Counted from the stretch's first letter, positions 1 through 6,990 are shown. The stretch is DNA of 11,050 nt from DASSHC01 sp035693105 (GCA_035693105.1 DASSHC010000450.1:1-11050), one strand, 5' to 3'. The notes: generated by a model from the letters alone, not told the origin. Numbers and translations are program-made.

Positions 1-359
1 TGGGCTTCGCACGCCCCTACGACGCCGCGTTCGTCACGGAGGTCCAGAGCGGACTGGCGGTCTTCGACGAGCACAACACGGCCGAGAACTTCACCACGTT
101 CCTCCAGCAGGCCGGCGAACTCGATCCAGCGGAGCTGCCGCCGTTCCGGGTGTTGGATGACACGAGCCGCGCCCTGAGCCTGACACCGGCCGGCACCGGG
201 CTCATTTTGTTCAACCTTCCGGCGCGCCGCATTATTCAGGTGCAAAACAGTTACGCGGATGTGCTGCGCACGGATCGCGGCCGGGTGCGCGAGAACGGCC
301 GCCCGACGCGCTTTCTCTACCACTACGAGTTGCCGAGCGACTGGCGCATTCTCCCCTAG
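1..359 (+). CDS. C-terminal part of an unrecognised protein
   Basis: An open frame enters from the left edge (first full codon at 3) and runs to TAG at 357-359, giving about 118 C-terminal residues. Codon third positions are strongly G/C, as in the surrounding genes, which supports real coding. The visible part is a mixed alpha/beta-looking sequence with no membrane segment. It contains stretches such as GLILFNLPARRIIQVQNSYADV and ends in YELPSDWRILP. I recognise no family motif or catalytic signature. It converges on tyrA with about 105 bp between the two stops. The start and N-terminal domains lie outside the window, so no function is proposed. Confidence 0.7.
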   Translation, partial: GFARPYDAAFVTEVQSGLAVFDEHNTAENFTTFLQQAGELDPAELPPFRVLDDTSRALSLTPAGTGLILFNLPARRIIQVQNSYADVLRTDRGRVRENGRPTRFLYHYELPSDWRILP

Positions 360-378
360 CCGGCGGCTCGCGCGCCGG
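360..378 (+). terminator. Possible weak hairpin after the left-edge gene
   Basis: CCGGCG (360-365) can pair with CGCCGG (373-378) around a 7-nt loop, right after the stop at 359. There is no T-run on either strand, so this is at best a weak or factor-dependent end signal. The rest of the 360-464 gap shows nothing else I can name. Confidence 0.2.
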
Positions 379-464
379 TGGCGTCCGGTCGCCAGGTGCG
401 CTCTCGCAGCCGTCATCACGACAGCCTCTCACCTAGTGACGCGCGCAGCGGCGGCAGCCGCAGC

Positions 465-1487
465 CTAGCGGCGCGACGACCCCGCCTTCTCCTCACGGCC
501 GGTGCGCGGCTTGCGCCGGAACAGACCACCGAAGAGCATCTGCTGCATCTGCTCGCCGAGGTTGAAGTTCGGCAGCTCATCGTCGACGTCCTGTACCAGC
601 TCGCCGGCCCCGCGCTCCTGCACCATCCACTCGGCCCGCGCGTCGCGCGCCTGGTTGAAGGCCGCCTCAAGCGCCGCGTCATCGCCGGAGGCTACCAGCT
701 CACGCAGCGACTCGAGCTGTGCGATGGCCGCATCGGTCCAGCGCACCAGGTTCTCCCGGTTGGTCAGGGCGATATCGCGGTGCATCTCCGGGCTGCCCGA
801 GGCCAGCCGCGATACATCGCGAAAGCCGTTCGCCGAGAGCTTGCGCATGTCGCGCCAGCCGACATCCTGGCTGACCGTGCGCATCAGCGCGGCCGAGAGG
901 AGGAAGGGGAGATGGCTGATGCCGCCGACGAAGCCGTCGTGCTCGTGCGGATCGACGAAGAGCGCCTCGGCCTCCAGCGCGGCGATCATGCCGAGCACCG
1001 TCTGCACCGACTCCTCGGTGGCGGTGACGCTCGGCGCGACGCACCAGGTCGCGGTCTTGAAGAGATCCGCCTCGGCGCCCTCGACGCTCTGCGACTTGCC
1101 CGCCATCGGGTGCCCGCCGATGAAGTTGATGTGGGCGGGCAGGATCTCGGCGGCCCAGCGCATCACCTCGGCCTTGGTGCTGGCCGTATCGGTCACCACC
1201 AGGCCCTCTTTGCCGTGCTTGGCGATCACCTCGAAGATCTCGCGCACCGCGCGCACCGGCGTAGCGACGACCAGGAAGTCGGCACTGGCGACCGCGCTGG
1301 GGAGGTTCCACTCGGTGCGGTCGACTGCCTTCAGCTTCTTGGCGTAGTTCTGGACATCGAGGCTGGTGTCGAAGCCGGAGATCTCGAGAACGGACTCACG
1401 CTTGCCGTCCTTGCTTGACCAGCGGCGGAGACCGAGGCCGATCGACGATCCGATCAGGCCGAGCCCAACAATCGAGACTCTCTGCAT
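465..1487 (-). CDS. tyrA: Prephenate dehydrogenase (tyrosine biosynthesis)
   Basis: A 340-residue cytosolic enzyme expected to convert prephenate to 4-hydroxyphenylpyruvate (or arogenate to tyrosine) with NAD(P)+. The N-terminus has a Rossmann nucleotide loop, GLGLIG at 8-13. It is followed by the family blocks VVTDTASTK (about 97-105), GGHPMAG (about 124-130) and GGISHLPFLLS (about 188-198). His126 in the HPMAG block and His192 in the SHLP block are the conserved histidines of the family. No C-terminal ACT domain is visible. Instead the protein ends in a charged tail (FGGLFRRKPRTGREEKAG), so allosteric tyrosine control through ACT is not expected. The ATG at 1487 is preceded by AAGAAGG (1495-1501, minus strand) at good spacing. 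It appears to be a single gene with its own -10 box. Prephenate versus arogenate preference cannot be told from the sequence. Confidence 0.93.
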   Translation of the reverse strand: MQRVSIVGLGLIGSSIGLGLRRWSSKDGKRESVLEISGFDTSLDVQNYAKKLKAVDRTEWNLPSAVASADFLVVATPVRAVREIFEVIAKHGKEGLVVTDTASTKAEVMRWAAEILPAHINFIGGHPMAGKSQSVEGAEADLFKTATWCVAPSVTATEESVQTVLGMIAALEAEALFVDPHEHDGFVGGISHLPFLLSAALMRTVSQDVGWRDMRKLSANGFRDVSRLASGSPEMHRDIALTNRENLVRWTDAAIAQLESLRELVASGDDAALEAAFNQARDARAEWMVQERGAGELVQDVDDELPNFNLGEQMQQMLFGGLFRRKPRTGREEKAGSSRR

Positions 1488-1541
1488 TTGACGTCCTTCT
1501 TCGTGACTACCGGAGGTTGGGCGGCGGGTCAGCTTGACTAA

Positions 1542-1547
1542 AGTATA
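1542..1547 (-). promoter_or_regulatory. Predicted -10 box for tyrA
   Basis: TATACT on the minus strand, in the 69-bp gap between the SH3-protein stop and the tyrA start. It would start RNA near 1535 and give a leader of roughly 48 nt. No recognisable -35 hexamer lies 16-18 bp upstream, where the sequence is GC-rich and overlaps the end of the SH3 gene. Confidence 0.5.
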
Positions 1548-1556
1548 GCAGAGGGT

Positions 1557-2102
1557 CTAGGGCGCGGCGGCACCAATCGGAGCCACGTCGATCCGGCGCA
1601 CCCAGCCGATTTTGCCGTCGCGCGTCTCGAACTTCATCCAGGTCTCACCGCCCGAGGGCTGCTGCTCGCCCAGGAACTGGAGCGCCGTGCCGGGCGGCAG
1701 CGAGTCGATGATCTGCGAGCTGGTCGAGGGGCCGCCGCGCAAGCGGATATTCACTCCGTCCGAGTCGATCTCGTGGGTCGCGCGCCAAACCGGCGTCGGC
1801 GTGGGCGTCGGGATCAGGATCGTCTGCGGCGCGGGCGAGGCCACGGCGGTGGGGGTTGGTACGAGCGGGGCGGGCGCCGCCCCGGGTCCCTCGCCGCTGG
1901 CCGGCGTACCGAAGACCTGGGAGATGGCCGTCGGGGGCTCGTTCGCGGGGATGAAATCACTCAGGAAGGGGCCGATGCGCAGGTAGGTCCAGATGAAGCC
2001 CGCGATCACGATCGCGATCACGATCGCCATGCTGAAGCCCACCATCATGCCCGAGCGGCGCGAATGCTGCCGCAGGCGGGCGGTCAAGCCTGGTTCGGCC
2101 AT
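1557..2102 (-). CDS. Membrane-anchored bacterial SH3-domain protein
   Basis: A 181-residue protein with three parts. Residues 1-17 are a basic cytoplasmic head (RLRQHSRRSG). Residues about 18-40 form one hydrophobic membrane span. Residues about 52-105 are a Pro/Thr/Ala-rich spacer containing PTPTPTP, typical of extracytoplasmic linkers. Residues about 108-176 are a bacterial SH3 (SH3_3-like) domain, with the hallmark VNIRLRGGPSTSSQIIDSLPPGT and a later DGKIGWV. The topology is therefore N-in with the SH3 domain outside, probably near the cell envelope. Bacterial SH3 domains often bind peptidoglycan or cell-wall peptides, but no enzymatic domain is present, so the ligand is unknown. The ATG at 2102 has AGGAAGG upstream at a rather long spacing. 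It has its own TATAAT box, so co-transcription with the upstream kinase is not needed. Confidence 0.85.
   Translation of the reverse strand: MAEPGLTARLRQHSRRSGMMVGFSMAIVIAIVIAGFIWTYLRIGPFLSDFIPANEPPTAISQVFGTPASGEGPGAAPAPLVPTPTAVASPAPQTILIPTPTPTPVWRATHEIDSDGVNIRLRGGPSTSSQIIDSLPPGTALQFLGEQQPSGGETWMKFETRDGKIGWVRRIDVAPIGAAAP
2002..2025 (-). repeat. 12-bp perfect tandem repeat within the membrane span
   Basis: Two exact copies of a 12-bp unit (GCGATCACGATC on the plus strand) lie back to back at 2002-2013 and 2014-2025. On the minus strand they encode the repeated Ile/Val/Ala core of the SH3 protein's membrane helix. The repeat is in frame, so gain or loss of one unit would change the helix by four residues. 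Confidence 0.8.
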
Positions 2103-2145
2103 GCTATCCGAGCAACCTTCCTCATCCTGCCCGGCTCGTCGCGCG

Positions 2146-2151
2146 ATTATA
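2146..2151 (-). promoter_or_regulatory. Predicted -10 box for the SH3 protein gene
   Basis: Perfect TATAAT on the minus strand, placing a transcript start near 2140, about 38 nt ahead of the ATG at 2102. No -35 hexamer is recognisable. The region where it should lie is taken up by a GC-rich inverted repeat (2160-2179). Confidence 0.6.
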
Positions 2152-2159
2152 CACCGGCT

Positions 2160-2179
2160 CCGGCGCGTCTCCGCGCCGG
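2160..2179. repeat. 8-bp inverted repeat upstream of the SH3 gene -10 box
   Basis: CCGGCGCG (2160-2167) and CGCGCCGG (2172-2179) are perfect inverted copies around a 4-nt loop (TCTC). On the minus strand the repeat begins about 8 bp upstream of TATAAT and covers the usual spacer and -35 area. It could be a protein-binding site or part of the end signal of the kinase transcript, though no T-run follows. A second, weaker pair (GAGGTC 2204-2209 with GACCTC 2218-2223) lies closer to the kinase stop. Confidence 0.45.
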
Positions 2180-2276
2180 GTAGCCGGCTCTTCTACCGGG
2201 GTCGAGGTCCGCGAAAAGACCTCCGAGAGCACCCAGCGACCGCACGCACCGTGCCGTGATCGAGGGGTGCCGCGAG

Positions 2277-3380
2277 CTATGAAGCCGGGAGACGTAGGCC
2301 GCTCTCGTCCGGCCGCCCTTCTTCGGCGCCGCCGGCGTCGGACGCGGCCGGTGGTGGATCCAGCGGCAGTTCGTCGCCCGAGGAGAAAGGCGCACGCGGT
2401 GAGGGCACCGCCACCGGGTGACGGGTACGCTGTGGACGAGGGGAGCGCGGGCGCATCGACCCGGAGACAAGCGGCAGCGCCACGCGGAAGGTGCTTCCGG
2501 CGCCCGGCTCCGACTCCACCGCGATGAAGCCGCCGTGGGCCCGCGCGATCCCCTGTGCAATGTAGAGTCCGAGGCCGGTGCCATTGGTGCTGCTCGGACG
2601 CAGGCGTGAGAAGGGCTGGAAGAGGAAACGCATCTGCTCGGCGTCGATGCCGACGCCCTGGTCGGAGACTGTCACCGCGATCTCGCTGTCTGTGTGGTAG
2701 AGATCGATGCGGACTTCACCCGCCGGCGCGTACTTGATCGCGTTGCCGATCAGGTTGCCGAAGAGCTGGCGCAGCCGGTCGCCGTCCCAGATGCCGATCA
2801 GGCGCTCCGGACCATCGACCACCAACTCGTGCCGCGAGGAGGTGGGCTGGTAGTCGTCCGCCAGCCCGCGCAGGAGCGCGACGAGATCGACCGGACCGGA
2901 CTTCAGGGCGAAGTGGCCCGAGCCGACCGCGCTGGCGTCGGCCAGATCGGCGGTCAAGCGCTCCAGGCGTTGCGCGGCATCGGCCATCGCCTCCAACGCG
3001 CGATACTCGGTCAGATCGCGCCCACCGCCGCGCTGCAGGACGTGGGCGTAGCCCTGAATCGAGGTCAACGGCTGGCGCATGTCGTGAGCGACGGCGGCCA
3101 GGAACCGCAGCAGATTCTGGTGCTCGCGCACCAGCCGCTGATGTTCGCCGGAGGCCGTGCCGCGTGACCGCGCGTCGCGATAGCCGAGATACCCGATGAG
3201 CCCGAGCGCGAGGAGTTCGGTCAGCCCGGCCAGCACGGGCACGCCGTCGTTGGCCGCGATGCCGGCAAAGAGGACGAGGATGCTGGCGCTCGCCAGCAGC
3301 GTCCCGCGCACGCCGAAGCGCCGGCTGGCCAGCACGAGCGCGAGCGCGAAGGGAGCGACCACGGTGTAGCTGGACGGCAC
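2277..3380 (-). CDS. Membrane sensor histidine kinase, orphan
   Basis: A 367-residue two-component sensor kinase. The N-terminus (about 5-67) is strongly hydrophobic, with two or three membrane spans and almost no room for an external sensing domain. There is no HAMP or PAS domain; a short linker leads to the HisKA dimerisation helix. The H-box AHDMRQPLTS has the predicted phospho-acceptor His99. The ATPase domain follows, with N-box NLIGNAIKYA (209-218), G1 DQGVGI (240-245) and G2 GTGLGLYIA (267-275). Residues about 305-367 are a low-complexity Pro/Arg/Ser tail becoming acidic, unusual after a HATPase domain. The GTG start at 3380 is fixed by an in-frame stop two codons upstream and has GGTGAGGA as a ribosome site. 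No response regulator is next to it in this window, so its partner must be elsewhere. The input may be membrane-embedded or come from a partner protein. Confidence 0.9.
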   Translation of the reverse strand: MPSSYTVVAPFALALVLASRRFGVRGTLLASASILVLFAGIAANDGVPVLAGLTELLALGLIGYLGYRDARSRGTASGEHQRLVREHQNLLRFLAAVAHDMRQPLTSIQGYAHVLQRGGGRDLTEYRALEAMADAAQRLERLTADLADASAVGSGHFALKSGPVDLVALLRGLADDYQPTSSRHELVVDGPERLIGIWDGDRLRQLFGNLIGNAIKYAPAGEVRIDLYHTDSEIAVTVSDQGVGIDAEQMRFLFQPFSRLRPSSTNGTGLGLYIAQGIARAHGGFIAVESEPGAGSTFRVALPLVSGSMRPRSPRPQRTRHPVAVPSPRAPFSSGDELPLDPPPAASDAGGAEEGRPDESGLRLPAS

Positions 3381-3465
3381 GACTCAATCCTCACCAGGCC
3401 TCGGTCTGGATGCATTCATGGCGGCCCGTCAACAGGCACCATCGCTGCCTGCCGGACAACGCCCT

Positions 3466-3480
3466 CGTACGGAGTGTACG
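3466..3480. promoter_or_regulatory. Inverted repeat at the predicted kinase transcript start
   Basis: CGTAC (3466-3470) and GTACG (3476-3480) are inverted copies separated by 5 bp. They sit right at the predicted start of the kinase transcript, just downstream of its -10 box. That position suits a repressor or autoregulatory operator. With arms of only 5 bp, chance is possible. Confidence 0.35.
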
Positions 3481-3485
3481 TACCA

Positions 3486-3514
3486 ATTATGTTGCTGGCC
3501 CACGATGGTGTCAA
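3486..3514 (-). promoter_or_regulatory. Near-consensus sigma-70 type promoter for the histidine kinase
   Basis: On the minus strand, TTGACA (3509-3514) is followed after exactly 17 bp by CATAAT (3486-3491). This is the only complete -35/-10 pair of consensus quality that I find in the window. The start would be near 3479, giving a leader of about 100 nt before the GTG at 3380. Confidence 0.75.
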
Positions 3515-3528
3515 CACCGGTCGGAGGC

Positions 3529-3548
3529 AAACCCGCTGCCGGAGCGGG
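3529..3548 (-). terminator. Possible terminator after the M42 peptidase gene
   Basis: Read on the minus strand, CCCGCT and AGCGGG form a 6-bp hairpin with a 5-nt loop (3532-3548), followed by TTTG. It lies about 48 bp past the peptidase stop and just ahead of the kinase promoter, a sensible place for a transcript end. The T-run is short, so the call is tentative. Confidence 0.4.
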
Positions 3549-3595
3549 CAAACGGTGACCCGAAGTCAGGAGAGGCGCCTCGCGGTTCGGTGCCG

Positions 3596-4708
3596 TTAGC
3601 CCCACTCCGCGTTGAGGAAGCCGAGATCGACCTCTGGCCCGAAGGCGCGCGCCGCGGCCTCCAGCAGCGTTACCGCTCCACAGGCGTCGTTGATGTCCAG
3701 CATCTCGACCGGCGAGTGCGAGTAGCGGCGCGCCAGGTTGATGGCCACCGTCGGGATGCCGTCCTGCTCCAGGTGCACCGAGGCGGCGTCCGAGTTGCCG
3801 CCCAGGAACACCGCCTCCTGCACGGTGATCCCGCGCTGCCCGGCCACGCCGCGCACGAAGTCGCGCATGGCCGGGCTGGCGATGTAGCCCCCGCTGCCGC
3901 CGCGGCTCATCAACGTCAGAACCGGCCCAGCGCCGATCAGCATGTTGAGATCCTTGTAGTAGTCGACGTCGGGTGTGCCGCCAGCCGGAGCGGTGTCGAC
4001 CACGATGGCGGCGGTCGGGTTGAGCCGGTGGGCCGCTACCCGCGCCCCGCGCAGGCCAACCTCCTCCTGCACCGCGACCACCAGATGAAGCGTACAGGGG
4101 AGCGCGGCGCCCTGCAGCCGGCGGGCCAGCGCCACCAGCACGGCGCAACCGATGCGGTTGTCCAGCGCCTTGCCGGCGATGCGGTCGGGGTTGGCCAGCT
4201 CGACCATCGGCTCGTCATAGGTGATCTGGTCGCCTACCCGAATGCCGAGCGCGCGCACCTCGTCCGCCGAGCCGACGCCCAAATCGACGTAGAGATCGCG
4301 CATCGGAGTGACGCGCGTGCGCTCCTCCGGCGATTGCAAGTGGCCCGATTTGACCCCGATCACCCCGCGCCGGCCGCGCACGCGGACGTGGCGCGCCGTT
4401 GCCAGCTTGTCGAGGAAGCCGCCGACCGGCGCCAGGCGGATCAGGCCGGAGGGCTCGATGCCGCGCACGATGGCGCCGATCTCGTCGGAGTGGGCCGAGA
4501 CCATCAAGCTCGGCGCGCCCTGCGGCCCCGGCGTCGTCGCGTAGAGGTTGCCGAAGCGATCGATCTCCACCCGGCCGCCCAGCGGCTCGAACAGCTCCCG
4601 CAGCCGCGCCACCACCGCCTGCTCGTGGCCCGAGACTCCGTCGATCGCCGCCAGTTCCGCGGTCAGTTGCTTCAGCTCGCTCGCCAGTCCGCTCTGATCA
4701 GCCCCCAC
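3596..4708 (-). CDS. M42 family metallopeptidase (aminopeptidase)
   Basis: About 370 residues, the normal size for M42 (glutamyl/deblocking aminopeptidase, also annotated as cellulase M). These are cytosolic di-metal enzymes, often large tetrahedral complexes, that trim peptides from the N-terminus. Numbering from the GTG at 4708, all expected metal and catalytic blocks are visible: AHSDEIG (His73, Asp75), GKALDNRIG (bridging Asp183), VQEEVGLRG (Glu215/Glu216), VVDTAPAG (Asp238) and RYSHSPVE (His331). GGNSDAAS is also typical. I prefer the GTG at 4706-4708 because AAGGAG (4716-4721, minus strand) sits 7 nt upstream. An in-frame ATG at 4750 would add 14 unconserved residues, has no clear ribosome site, and would lie only a few bases after the predicted transcript start. 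Exact substrate preference cannot be assigned. It is divergent from the EF-G2 gene. Confidence 0.9.
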   Translation of the reverse strand: MGADQSGLASELKQLTAELAAIDGVSGHEQAVVARLRELFEPLGGRVEIDRFGNLYATTPGPQGAPSLMVSAHSDEIGAIVRGIEPSGLIRLAPVGGFLDKLATARHVRVRGRRGVIGVKSGHLQSPEERTRVTPMRDLYVDLGVGSADEVRALGIRVGDQITYDEPMVELANPDRIAGKALDNRIGCAVLVALARRLQGAALPCTLHLVVAVQEEVGLRGARVAAHRLNPTAAIVVDTAPAGGTPDVDYYKDLNMLIGAGPVLTLMSRGGSGGYIASPAMRDFVRGVAGQRGITVQEAVFLGGNSDAASVHLEQDGIPTVAINLARRYSHSPVEMLDINDACGAVTLLEAAARAFGPEVDLGFLNAEWG

Positions 4709-4741
4709 TTGCCCGCTCCTTCGCTCGAACACCCGCCGCTG

Positions 4742-4769
4742 TTGCGGCATCCAGCCGCCGGTCTATAAT
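4742..4769 (+). promoter_or_regulatory. Predicted promoter for the EF-G2 gene
   Basis: A perfect TATAAT (4764-4769) with a partial -35, TTGCGG (4742-4747), 16 bp upstream. It predicts a long leader of about 135 nt before the GTG at 4912. That leader contains two copies of CCGGGTAG (4852-4859 and 4863-4870) whose starts are 11 bp apart. I see no riboswitch that I can name in it. Confidence 0.5.
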
Positions 4770-4770
4770 A
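4765..4770 (-). promoter_or_regulatory. Predicted -10 box for the M42 peptidase gene
   Basis: TATTAT on the minus strand, overlapping the plus-strand TATAAT used for the divergent gene. It would give a leader of roughly 50 nt before the GTG at 4708. No good -35 is visible. Confidence 0.4.
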
Positions 4771-4851
4771 CGAAAACGCCGAGGCGTAGACGCATCACCC
4801 CGACGAAGGTGTCACAGGATGTAACCGATTCGCGAGCGACATCGCCGGCAA

Positions 4852-4870
4852 CCGGGTAGCTTCCGGGTAG
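4852..4870 (+). repeat. Two direct CCGGGTAG repeats in the EF-G2 leader
   Basis: CCGGGTAG occurs at 4852-4859 and again at 4863-4870, one helical turn apart, about 40-60 bp upstream of the GTG. It may be a binding site for a dimeric protein or a chance repeat. Confidence 0.35.
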
Positions 4871-4911
4871 GCGTGTGCCGGCGTCGGCTCGTGCTAGGGT
4901 GGAGGGCATCG

Positions 4912-6990
4912 GTGAAGAGTTACGCAGCAGGGGAGATCCGTAACGTCGGCTTGTTCTCGCACGGCAGCGCGGGCAAGACATCGTTGACGGAGGCGATCCT
5001 CTACGTCACCAAGGCGATCAACCGCGTGGGCCGCATCGAAGAGGGTACCACCGCCTCCGACTGGGACCCCGACGAGGTCAAGCGTCAGATCTCGATTAGC
5101 ACCAGCCTGGCGCCGGTCGAGTGGCGCGACCACAAGATCAACATCCTCGACGCGCCCGGGTACGCCGACTTTCTTGGCGAGATGAAGAGCGCCATGCGCG
5201 CGTGCGACAGCGCCTTGATCTTGATGGACGCCTCGGCCGGCGTCGAGGTCGGCACCGAGCAGGCCTGGAAGGCCGCCGACGAGGTCGGCCGCCCGCGGGC
5301 CATCTTCATCAACAAGCTCGACCGCGAGAACGCCAGCTTCGAGAAGAGCCTGGCCAGCGCCCAGGAGGCGTTCGGCAAAGCGGTCGTCCCGCTCGTCATC
5401 CCGATTGGCGCCGAGAAAGACTTCCGCGGCGTGATCGACCTGATCGCGCGCAAGGCGTATCTCTTCGGCGACGGCAAGGACGGCAGCGCCAGCGAGGCTG
5501 AGATCCCGCCAGAGCTGCAGGGCCAGGTCGAGGAGTATCGCACGCAGCTGGTGGAGCAGGTCTGCGAGGGCGATGACGACCTGATGATGCGCTACCTGGA
5601 GGGCGAAGACGTCAGCGACGAGGAGCTCGACGAGGGGCTGCGCAAGTCGCTGCTCGCCGGGCAGGCCGTGCCGGTCTACGCCGGTGCCGCCACCGCCTGC
5701 AAAGCGGTCACGCTGCTGCTCGACGCCTTCGTCGACGTCTTCCCCGCGCCGCAGCCGGTTACGGCCCAGAACGCGAGCGGCCAGACCGTCACACTGCAGC
5801 CGGACCCCGGCGCGCCGCTGGCCGCGCTGGTCTTCAAGACCATGGCCGACCCCTACGTCGGCAAGCTCTCCTATTTCCGCGTCTACTCCGGCGCGCTCAA
5901 GTCCGACACGCACGTGCTCGACGTGCAGAAGGGCCACGACGAGCGCGTCGGCCAGCTCTACGTCGTGCGCGGCAAGGAGCAGCTTCCGGTCGGGGAGCTT
6001 GGCGCCGGCGACATCGGCGCGGTCGCCAAGCTGCAGGACGTGGCCACCGGCGACACCCTCAGCGACCCGCAGCGGCCGGTGACGCTGGATGGCATCACCT
6101 TCCCGCAGCCGGCCTTCAGCGCCGCCGTCCACCCGAAGACCAAGAGCGACCTCGACAAGATGGGCAGCTCGATCCAGCGTTTGATCGAGGAGGATCCATC
6201 CCTTCATGTGGGGCGCGACGGCGATACCGGCGAGACGTTGGTTTCCGGGCTGGGCGAGTCGCACGTCCAGATCGCGCTGGAGCGCATGGCGCGCAAGTTC
6301 GGCGTCAACGTCGAGACCGGGCTGCCGACGGTGGCCTACCGTGAGACGATCTCGATGCCGGTCAAGGGCGTGGAGTACAAGCACAAGAAGCAGACCGGCG
6401 GCCACGGCCAGTACGGCCATGTCTACCTCGATATCGAGCCGCTGGAAGAGGCCGGGTTCGAGTTCCGCGAGTCCGTCTTCGGCGGCTCCGTGCCGCGCAA
6501 CTTCTTCCCGGCGGTCGAGAAGGGGGTGCGCGAGGCGATGGAGGAGGGGGTGCTGGCCGGCTTCCCGGTAGTCAACGTCAAGGTAACGCTGACCGACGGC
6601 TCCTACCACACCGTCGACTCCTCCGAGATGGCCTTCAAGCTGGCGGCCTCGCAGGCCTTCAAGAAGGGCGCGCTGCAGGCCAAGCCGGTGATCCTGGAGC
6701 CGGTGATGAAAGTCAAGATCACGGTGCCGGAGAGCTTCGTCGGCGACGTGATGAGCGACCTGAACACCAAGCGTGGCCACGTGCAGAACATGGCCCCCTC
6801 GGACAACGGCACGACCGTCGAGGCGCTGGTGCCGGCGGCGGAGTGCCAGCGCTACGCCACCGATCTGCGCTCGATCACCCAGGGGCGCGGCTCGTTCAGC
6901 GCCGAGTTCGACCACTACCAGGCGGTGCCGGCGCACCTGACCGACCAGATCATCGCCGAGCGCAAGGCCAAAGCCGAAGCCCACGCCTGA
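4912..6990 (+). CDS. fusA2: EF-G2-type elongation factor G paralogue
   Basis: A 692-residue translational GTPase with the full EF-G domain order. The G domain holds P-loop SHGSAGKT (16-23), G3 DAPGYADF (80-87) and NKLD (134-137). Domains II and III follow. Domain IV begins near 485 with KKQTGGHGQYGHVYLD and contains HTVDSSEMAFKLAASQAF (about 566). Domain V carries LEPVMKVKITVPESFVGDVMSDLNTKRG (from about 597). It differs from canonical EF-G in the switch regions: the RGITI block reads KRQISI (57-62), and the catalytic His of DTPGHVDF is Tyr84. These changes fit the EF-G2 branch found as a second EF-G in Thermus and mycobacteria, whose role is unclear. No rpsL, rpsG or tuf is nearby, so this is not the str-operon fusA. 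The GTG at 4912 is preferred over upstream starts because GGAGGG (4901-4906) lies just ahead and the protein then begins at the usual family position. A clear terminator follows. Confidence 0.93.
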   Translation: MKSYAAGEIRNVGLFSHGSAGKTSLTEAILYVTKAINRVGRIEEGTTASDWDPDEVKRQISISTSLAPVEWRDHKINILDAPGYADFLGEMKSAMRACDSALILMDASAGVEVGTEQAWKAADEVGRPRAIFINKLDRENASFEKSLASAQEAFGKAVVPLVIPIGAEKDFRGVIDLIARKAYLFGDGKDGSASEAEIPPELQGQVEEYRTQLVEQVCEGDDDLMMRYLEGEDVSDEELDEGLRKSLLAGQAVPVYAGAATACKAVTLLLDAFVDVFPAPQPVTAQNASGQTVTLQPDPGAPLAALVFKTMADPYVGKLSYFRVYSGALKSDTHVLDVQKGHDERVGQLYVVRGKEQLPVGELGAGDIGAVAKLQDVATGDTLSDPQRPVTLDGITFPQPAFSAAVHPKTKSDLDKMGSSIQRLIEEDPSLHVGRDGDTGETLVSGLGESHVQIALERMARKFGVNVETGLPTVAYRETISMPVKGVEYKHKKQTGGHGQYGHVYLDIEPLEEAGFEFRESVFGGSVPRNFFPAVEKGVREAMEEGVLAGFPVVNVKVTLTDGSYHTVDSSEMAFKLAASQAFKKGALQAKPVILEPVMKVKITVPESFVGDVMSDLNTKRGHVQNMAPSDNGTTVEALVPAAECQRYATDLRSITQGRGSFSAEFDHYQAVPAHLTDQIIAERKAKAEAHA

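Noticed and set aside
378..1418. Plus-strand open frame opposite tyrA
   Set aside because: Arg/Ala/Leu-rich translation without motifs; tyrA on the other strand is unambiguous.
2204..2223. GAGGTC/GACCTC inverted repeat as kinase terminator
   Set aside because: Only 6 bp with an 8-nt loop and no following T-run on the minus strand; kept only as a comment.
4709..4750. Upstream ATG for the M42 peptidase
   Set aside because: The 14 extra residues are unlike the family, lack a ribosome site and would begin almost at the predicted transcript start. The GTG at 4708 has AAGGAG at ideal distance.
3410..4768. Plus-strand open frame opposite the M42 peptidase
   Set aside because: The translation is His/Arg/Ala-rich with no domain. 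It crosses the kinase promoter region, and the minus strand carries all M42 motifs.
4894..6984. Minus-strand open frame of nearly 700 codons opposite EF-G2
   Set aside because: It is an antisense shadow of a GC-rich gene with strong third-position bias. The translation is Leu/Arg/Val/Gly-rich low-complexity sequence with no family motif, while the plus strand has complete EF-G domains.
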